64,000 nt of DNA, from assembly GCA_009363875.1 (NCBI GenBank), contig CM018682.1, positions 65,866,031 to 65,930,030 on the forward strand, given 5' to 3'. The position numbers and the translations under genes are program-made. Within the stretch, counting starts at the first letter, position 1. Every line of letters starts with the position of its first letter. This DNA is from Mikania micrantha. Taxonomy: Eukaryota > Streptophyta > Magnoliopsida > Asterales > Asteraceae. The notes beneath the pieces were generated by a model, which saw nothing but the letters and a program-made list of their open reading frames with translations, was not told the DNA's origin and ran no database searches. Of this stretch, positions 57,004 through 64,000 are shown piece by piece.

Positions 57004-57348
57004 TTTTCTTGTCATTTGGTATGGTTCTCATGACTTCGTCATTTTGAGAAAACCTAGAAAACTAATCACAATCATTACCAATCAATTTCGTTTATTGTTT
57101 CTTTTTAGTATAAGAGTATATATGTTAACAAAAAGGAAAAAAAATAAAAAAATATATATGTAACTCATGTTATTATATATATGTAACTTTATAGGATACA
57201 TATACATAACTTCATGATCTACATATTTTTGTTGATTTTTTTTGTTTATTATATTTGAAAGCAAATAATAAAAAATCATTATTTTTTTTTTAAAAATTGA
57301 TTGGTTAGTAGGAATTTTCTTCAAAATAAAAAGTTTTCTTTTAAACCT
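57004..57348. repeat. Second copy of segment 3142-3496
   Basis: Direct-orientation copy, starting within the LINE scrap (TTCTTGTCATTTGG) and running to AACCTCATATATA. Small length changes in A/T runs separate the copies. Confidence 0.8.
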
Positions 57349-57967
57349 CATATATATATATATATATATATATAGGGTATGGATAACTTGAAAACCTTTT
57401 CTTATTGCAAAAACCTTGAAAATCACCTTGATAGCCATTGATTTGCATGATGTGTGGATGAAATTAATCTTTGATTTCTTGATTTATTTAATTGTTTGGT
57501 AAAATATTTGAAAAGTACAGAAAGGGTAAATATGTCTTTCTACCATTTGTACTTAAAACCAATATTTTACTTTTCAAATCCCCAAAAACCGTACACCCAT
57601 CTTTTCCATACGAAAAACCGCCGCCCAAATTTACTCTAATTTTCCTGTGGTGTTACGCTTAAGTTACTGACATGTTAAAATATTTAAACGTTGTATATAC
57701 ATATATAACACATTAACATAAAAATTTTAAAACTAAAACAGTTACATTAAAAAAATTGATTCTTCAAAAAGTACAGAAGGTACAAAAGGTGCAATCATGA
57801 CCTGTCACATCGGTTAAAAAATTTTAAAAATTCCTTAAAACTGATTCTTCAAATTTAACATATACGTAACATATACGTAACATAAGTGTAACTACGACGC
57901 ATGTCGCACATTTCGAACACATTCAAAAAACTTCTAATAACAAAATCAAAAGACAACTTTTATGAAA

Positions 57968-60660
57968 GCATAAAAAAGAACAAACACCCTAGATATTTTT
58001 TTAAACCACATTTAACATTAATAAAATAAAAAAGTGCATGATATTCCCTACTTTTCGAACGTTCACAAACATAAATGAATAAATGGGACGTGTGCTCAGG
58101 TTCGTTTGTTTAGTTAAATGAACAAAAAAAATTTGTTCATGTTCGTTTATTTACAAAAAAAACTTTGATGAACGAATTTTTTACTTGTTTAGTAAACGTT
58201 CGGTTCATTTACAGGCAAAAAAAAGTGTAAAAATTAAAAAATAGACTGAAAAAGGTAAAAACATTGCTAACATCATTGTATTTGCTATAATGCGGCCTAA
58301 GAGGCTGCCTAGGCGCCCCTCCAATAAAAACTATATGTAAAACAATGGTAACATCGTTGTATTTGTTATGTGTAATGACCGTAAATTATATGTAAAACAT
58401 ATGTAACATATGTAAAACATATGTAATATAGTTGTTCCAATAACCTAATTCTGACATATACAACAAGTCTTATGTGTAAATCATATATAAATCATATGTA
58501 ATATAGTTGTTCACAGTAAAAACTATCTGAGTTGTTATATGTAAACCTTGTGTAACGAACGCAATTTATCCGTAAAACATATGTAATATAGTTGTTCCTA
58601 GTAAAAACATATGAAATATAATAAAACAAAGATTGTAGTTAATATGTAACATAGGTGTGTTTACAAACAAATGAATTCTAAACTTGGATTGATAGTAACT
58701 CATTTCAGTTAATAAATTTATTAAAATTCCGGTAAAATAAAATGGCACAAGCATGTTAGTTTATAAAGAACACAAATATATCACTGATTTTTCAAATAAA
58801 TGAATTGATTTATTAATAAAAATAAATTAACAAGTATAAACGAACCTAAACGAACAAATATAAACGAACGTAAATGAACGAATAAAAACGAACGTTCACA
58901 GACATAAATGAACAAATGAGACGTGTGTTCAGGTTCGTTCGTTTAGTTAAATGAACAAAAAAATTTTGTTCATGTTCGTTTATTTATTAAATAACACTTT
59001 GATAAACGAACTTTTTACTTGTTTAGTAAACGTTCGGTTCATTTACATGCCAAAAAAAGTTTAAAAATTAAAAAAATTAGACTGAAAAAAGTAAAAGTAT
59101 TGGTAACATCATTGTATTTGCTATGATGCGGCCTAAGAGGCTGCCTAGGTGCCCCTCCACTAAAAATTATATGTAAAACAATGGTAACATCGTTGTATTT
59201 GTTATGTGAAATGACCGTAATTTATATGTAAAACATATGTAATATAGTTGTTTCAAGTAAAACATATGTAACATAGTAAAACATATGTAGCATAAAAAAA
59301 GAACAGACACCCTAGATGTTTTTTTAAACCACATTTAACATTAACAAAAAAAACAAAAAAGTGCTTGATATTCCCTACTTTTCGACATTCACGTTAGCGA
59401 GATCAAAACCCTTTGTCTTGCAATTACATGAATCATGCCCAATAACCTAATTCTGACATGTACAACAAGTCGTATGTGTAAATCGTATATAAATCATATG
59501 TAACATAGTTGTTCACAGTATAAGCTATCTAAGTTGTTATACGTAAACCTTGTGTAACGAACGCAATTTATCCGTAAAACATATGTAATATAGTTGTACT
59601 TAGTAAAACATATGTAATATAATAAAACAAAGATTGTAGTTAATATGTAACATCTTTGTAACATAGGTGCATTTACAAACAAATGAATTCTAAACTTGGA
59701 TTGATATTAACTCATTTCGGTTAATAAATTCATTAAAATTCCGGTAAAACAAAATGGCACAAGCATGTTAGTTTATAAAGAACACAAATATATCACTGAT
59801 TTTTAAAATAAATGAATTGATTTATTAATAAAAATAAATTAACAAGCATAAACGAACCTAAACGAACAAATATAAACGAACGTAAATGAACGAATAAAAA
59901 CAAACGTTCACAAACATAAATGAATAAATGGGACGTGTGCTCAGGTTCGTTTGTTTAGTTAAATGAACAAAAAAATTTTGTTCATTTCGTTTATTTACTA
60001 AAAAAACTTTGATGAACGAACTTTTTCCTTGTTTAGTAAACGTTTGGTTCATTTATAGGCAAAAAAAAGTTTAAAAATTAAAAAAAATAGACTGAAAAAG
60101 GTAAAAACATTGGTAACATCATTGTATTTGCTATAATGCGGCCTAAGAGGCTGCCTAGGCGCCCCTCCAATAAAAACTATATGTAAAACAATGGTAACAT
60201 CGTTGTATTTGTTATGTGTAATGATCGTAATTTATATGTAAAACATATGTAATATACTTGTTCCAAGTAAAACATATGTAACATAGTAAAACATATGTAG
60301 CATAAAAAAAGAACAGACACCCTAGATGTTTTTTTAAACCACATTTAACATTAACAAAAAAAACAAAAAAGTGCTTGATATTCCCTACTTTTCGACATTC
60401 ACGTTAGCGAGATCAAAACCCTTTGTCTTGCAATTACATGAATCATGCCCAATAACCTAATTCTGACATGTACAACAAGTCGTATGTGTAAATCGTATAT
60501 AAATCATATGTAACATAGTTGTTCACAGTATAAGCTATCTAAGTTGTTATACGTAAACCTTGTGTAACGAACGCAATTTATCCGTAAAACATATGTAATA
60601 TAATAAAACAAAGATTGTAGTTAGTATGTAACATCTTTGTAACATAGGTGCATTTACAAA
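57968..60660. repeat. About 1-kb tandem repeat, three units
   Basis: Landmarks recur in order: AGAACARACACCCTAGAT (57975, 59299, 60310), GGGACGTGTGCTCAGGTTCG (58086, 58919, 59931), GCGGCCTAAGAGGCTGCCTA (58291, 59126, 60138) and CAATAACCTAATTCTGACAT (58437, 59440, 60450). Units 2 and 3 repeat at 1011 bases; unit 1 lacks an internal stretch of about 170 bases. Within units AAAACATATGTAA words are themselves repeated. Short frames here are not genes. Confidence 0.85.
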
Positions 60661-60895
60661 GGTTATTGGGAATTCAAAAATGAAAAAACAAAGTTAGAGG
60701 ATGGCCTTGGCGTGGGAGGGTATTCATACTTTGACAAAATGTAATATATGTCAAATAAAAAGTATACTTATAAGTGACTCACACTTAAAAAAAAAACCTT
60801 TTTATTAATTAGAGACAAGATGGTGGTAGACAAAACATGACAAAAAAATACAAAAAGGTTGTCATTTAAAAAAAGGACAAAAGGCAAAAGTATTT

Positions 60896-61480
60896 AAAAT
60901 CTGTTACACATTAAATTAAAAATAAAAAAAAAACTTAAGACCACTTGTAATATTAACGTAACAAAACACGTGCACTGTATAATAGGTGAGATCCAAAAAA
61001 TAACAACAACGTAATAATAGTGTAACTTCTTGGCGTTAACTGATGTCCAGATGCGGAACATATCAAAACAACAAATGTTACGTAACTAACATATTTAAAA
61101 CAACGTAACAATGGGTCTTCGTGGGTGACACTGTACAAATGTGTATAAAAACAAACATGTAAAAAAATGTAATTTTAATTAAAATATAATTACATATTAA
61201 ATCTGTTACACATTATATAAAAAAAAATTTCAAAATGCATGTAATGTTTACGTAACAAAACACGTACACTCTACTATAGGTGAAACACAAAAAAAATCAA
61301 CAACGTAACAACAGTGTAACCTCTGTGTGTTAACAAATTGGCAGTTGGAATCAAAAATTCAAATAATAGAAATGTATGGGTTAAAAATAATAAAAAATGA
61401 ACAAAAGTACATGGGGTAAAAAAACTATATTGCCCAAATGAATTAAATAAGAATTGTGTGATGTGGCAAAATCTGGGCCA
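60896..61480. repeat. About 300-bp tandem duplication
   Basis: AAATCTGTTACACATTA, ACGTAACAAAACACGT and CAACAACGTAA recur at about 60896/61198, 60955/61250 and 61003/61301, diverged by substitutions. Confidence 0.75.
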
Positions 61481-61529
61481 CATAATTCGGTTTTCGGGCT
61501 AAAAGGGGGTTTCTAAATTATGTATTCCC

Positions 61530-61561
<32 letters not shown>
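61530..61561. repeat. (TA)n(GA)n microsatellite
   Basis: TA dinucleotides 61530-61542, then GA dinucleotides to 61561, at the right edge of the TA-bounded element. Confidence 0.9.
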
Positions 61562-62170
61562 AATGTACGTTCAATTAATAAAAAATATTAGTTGATAAAT
61601 AAATGAACTATTTATAGTCATCACATTTTTATATGGTATAAATTATCTCTATACTTTAAAGTTAAATTACTATTATACTCTTAATTCATGTGGCTAGAAA
61701 TGATTTTTTTATTCGTAGTGTCAGGATGTAACACTCGACATCCACTAACAGATAAGTAAAATATTTCCTACAAATGTTTTCAGTAAAATACAAAGAAAAA
61801 AGTTTCCTACTAGTTAGAGACTAATTTTCAACAAAAAATTTGAACAAAAATACCCTTAAATTTTCCTACATAATAGTTACAATAACGATTTTGTCGCTAT
61901 TTTGTATCAAAATATAAATATCTTTTGGCAATATTTTGACTAATTTCACACAAAACAATACAAGTATTATCTAACAATGTTTTTCGATATTTTGTAGGTA
62001 AATCGTCAGAATAATTGGCGTCAATTTTTTTTTTCTAAATAGATTTTTTCCTACAAGTCCTTTTTCTAAGAAAATTCTCTTTAGTTTATGTTTGTGACTA
62101 AATTACCTACGAATGTCTGCATCAAAATTTTTTTTTGATAGTTATTTTTATTATATCGCTCCTCATTAAT
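61562..62170. other. AT-rich DNA, no gene seen
   Basis: Words such as TTTTCCTACAA and GTCGCTATTTTG hint at subterminal repeats of a DNA transposon, but no ends were found. Confidence 0.3.
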
Positions 62171-62173
62171 AGA

Positions 62174-62441
62174 GTTTGTTTGTTTTTTTTTAACAGCCAA
62201 CTAATCAACCGTCGGGTACTCTGTACGCGGCCCCCAATGGCTAAAAATGCCCAAGCTGGCTACGAGTCCAGACGGATGGAGTCCCTAGCCCACCAGCCAC
62301 CAATTTCCGGGGAAAATCCGACCCAAGCACTCGTCTATAGGCACGACGGTGGAAGGTCGGCAAAACCGAGCGGGATCAAGAATCGAACCCAGGACTTAGA
62401 TCGTCTATCACTTCTCTCATACCTCCATCTTACCACTACTT
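62174..62441 (-). mobile_element. tRNA-derived SINE
   Basis: On the minus strand TGGTAAGATGG (62435-62425) fits a pol III A box and GGGTTCGATTC (62390-62380) a B box, 35 bases apart as in tRNA genes. A body of about 190 bases follows and ends in an A-rich tail (TTAAAAAAAAACAAACAAAC, 62193-62174). This order, tRNA-like head, unrelated body, A-rich tail, is that of a SINE. No clear target duplication was found. The 102-codon plus frame here is antisense to it and not a gene. Confidence 0.8.
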
Positions 62442-62444
62442 AAA

Positions 62445-63410
62445 TTAACTAACACGTATGAGTAGAATGGAGGAGATGCGGTATCATTCGATATAAAAAA
62501 AATGGTAACTTAGTCCCATATGGTGGAAAGGACAGGCACATGCCTTCCTAGTTTATGTTCGAAATCAACCATAAGTCAAACGTGCGTCTTTTTATATTCA
62601 TATGCCTACAACTATTACTAGAAGAGACGTTTGACTAGCCATACCCAACTAGAGTATTCTCAAGTTGGCAAATGTAGATAGAACTCTTTTATCTTTTTTT
62701 AATCATGTGTAAATTCTTATCATCTTGTGTGTTAAGAAAGTAACATGTGATTTTTGTAGTTGCCAAATGTGTAATTTATAGCTCCAATAGTATCAATTAC
62801 GTATATGTGTAAAAGCCGAGCTGAACTCGACCATGAAATATTTTCTTATGAGCTAACAGCTTAAGCTTAAACTCTTTTAAGGTAAAATGAGCTGAGCCCA
62901 AACTTTAACGAGCTCTGGCTTAGCTTGATTTGTGTTACAACATTACTGATATGCTATTAAAATTGTTTGTGGATGACACATGTAATTTCTGAATCTCAAT
63001 AATACCCCATCAGTTCCAGTGATACGACGATCATGGGCGGATCTACTTTCATTTGAGTGGGTTCACCGGAACCTACTGTGTTTCGAAGATTTAGTATGAA
63101 TTTTGTGTTTTCAAAAGACTAGAAATGTATGGTGAACCTTTTAATATTTTTAAGAGTGAATTCTTAATTTAAGATTTTCAACAGATTGTCAACTTAAATG
63201 AGGTAAGTGCTTTTTGTTAAAAAATTCTCAATAATCATTACTTGGATTTCTACAGGATTGTGTATTGGCAGACCCATAAACTTTTTTTATGGGGGCAGAA
63301 ATTTTTTATAATTACTTGAGAATCGCTATATAATAATTTTTCTCTTTTGTTCAGATCAAAGTATGTCGATTCGGGCCGGTTATATTAAAAAACAATCAAA
63401 TTAAATTTCA
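62445..63410. other. Unassigned AT-rich DNA
   Basis: No coding frame. 62810-62935 contains degenerate GAGCTGAACTCG/AACGAGCTC words of a kind common as dispersed plant repeats. 63030-63140 (GGGCGGATCTACTTTC onward) may be a DNA-element scrap. Confidence 0.3.
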
Positions 63411-63415
63411 TATAA

Positions 63416-63459
<44 letters not shown>

Positions 63460-63476
63460 TAATAATAATAATATAA
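63416..63476. repeat. (AAT)n microsatellite
   Basis: About twenty AAT units with one ATG interruption. Confidence 0.95.
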
Positions 63477-64000
63477 TACATCTAAATTTGTTCTTATGTA
63501 TGACAAAATATATGGGCTAGGTAACGTGTCAAAACGGGTGTGGATCATGATGAGTGCAAGTCAGGATAAGTTTTAAGTAAAATCAATTTGGCTTAAAACA
63601 GGTCATTTTAAAAAACATCAATTTTGTTTAAGTTAAAGTAAATTGTAACTAAATAAATAGTCTAATTGAAGAATTTTTAATGATTTTCTCTTTAAATATA
63701 TTATTAATTATTCTTACCATTTAAATGCATTAGATTCACATAATTTTTAAGTAACTCATCTTGACCAGCATTGTGTAAAGTTGTTACTCATCTCAACTCA
63801 TTATATGTTATATTGTTACCCATTTCAACCTAAAATACAATAATTGATTGCCCAATCTACGTACGTATTGTGTTATGAGTTAAGATTGTGAGCCTTAATT
63901 GTTCATATAGGGTTTTATTTTTTTTTTTAAATCTTTACAAAACAAAATCTATGGATACTTTTTAAGTGACACTTTTTTTTTTAAAAAAAAAGTATAACTA
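63477..64000. other. AT-rich DNA at window end
   Basis: No gene or element was recognised; contains several T/A homopolymers. Confidence 0.4.

Larger units (their letters stand above)
57349..61542. mobile_element. TA-bounded 4.2-kb element with imperfect TIRs
   Basis: The left edge is (TA)n followed by GGGTATGGATAACTT (57375). The right edge, reverse-complemented, is (TA)n followed by GGGAATACATAATT (ends 61529). The arms match at most positions after GGG. The interior is AT-rich, without a credible coding frame, and is built of tandem repeats. This looks like a non-autonomous DNA transposon inserted in a (TA)n tract; family not assigned, and a Helitron end remains possible. Confidence 0.45.

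Noticed and set aside
57349..61542. Helitron
   Set aside because: The TA-rich GGG start recalls some Helitron ends, but no CTRR end with a hairpin was found and the two ends look inverted to each other; kept as an open alternative only.
61562..62130. CACTA transposon remnant
   Set aside because: Some subterminal-like words, but no CACTA termini or TSD.
62380..62435. Functional tRNA gene
   Set aside because: A and B boxes are present but no acceptor stem pairing or tRNA 3' part; an A-rich tail follows, so SINE.
62135..62443. 102-codon plus frame
   Set aside because: Antisense to the SINE; explained by the SINE sequence.

Overview
This window is plant nuclear DNA made almost entirely of transposable elements. 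I found no intact host protein gene. The elements are Ty3/Gypsy LTR retrotransposons with initiator-tRNA-Met type primer sites (TGGTATCAGAGC complement), CCHC Gag knuckles, FIDD reverse transcriptases and an integrase C-terminus ending in a chromodomain. That combination fits chromoviruses of the Tekay/Del type in a flowering plant. A composite-family (Asteraceae) origin is only a weak guess from repeat style.

Layout. 1-3721: degenerate LTR remnants, a LINE endonuclease scrap and AT-rich DNA. 3722-8517: solo LTR S1 (minus, TSD GTTAC). 9240-56981: a large nest framed by minus-strand element E (3' LTR 9240-36756, internal region 36757-42912, 5' LTR 42913-56981). E's 3' LTR was entered by element A (plus, 9525-28291, TSD AGAAT), which itself holds solo LTRs S2 (14480-19182, plus, TSD CATTT) and S3 (21049-25610, minus, TSD ATGAT). 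The same LTR holds the remains of element C (minus, 28943-34463). E's 5' LTR was entered by element D (minus, 44770-56865, TSD CATGT). 57004-61561: a copy of left-flank DNA, then a 4.2-kb TA-bounded, TIR-like element built on 1-kb tandem repeats. 61562-64000: AT-rich DNA with a tRNA-derived SINE and an (AAT)n tract.

How the parts work. LTRs of A and D are very long (4.0-4.8 kb). Read in element sense they show: a short U3, a TATA box with a CT-rich patch, a dense cluster of CCGAACCT, a cluster of GGCCCA, a conserved leader ending in a perfect splice donor (AAG|GTGAGTTCAT), a hypervariable block with tandem repeats, the exact reverse complement of the donor (ATGAACTCACC), a splice-acceptor-like TTTCTCAG|GT, a 9-bp hairpin, the LTR end, the primer site and gag. 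The donor/complement/acceptor layout recurs in four LTR families (A, C, D, weakly E). I regard it as the most interesting signal: a probable LTR-borne intron with mutually complementary ends.

A second candidate novelty is coding sequence between the primer site and gag: two degenerate frames with hydrophobic C-terminal tails in E, and one acidic coiled-coil frame in C. All retroelement genes here are broken by stops, frameshifts, deletions or nested insertions, so all are called as pseudogenes.
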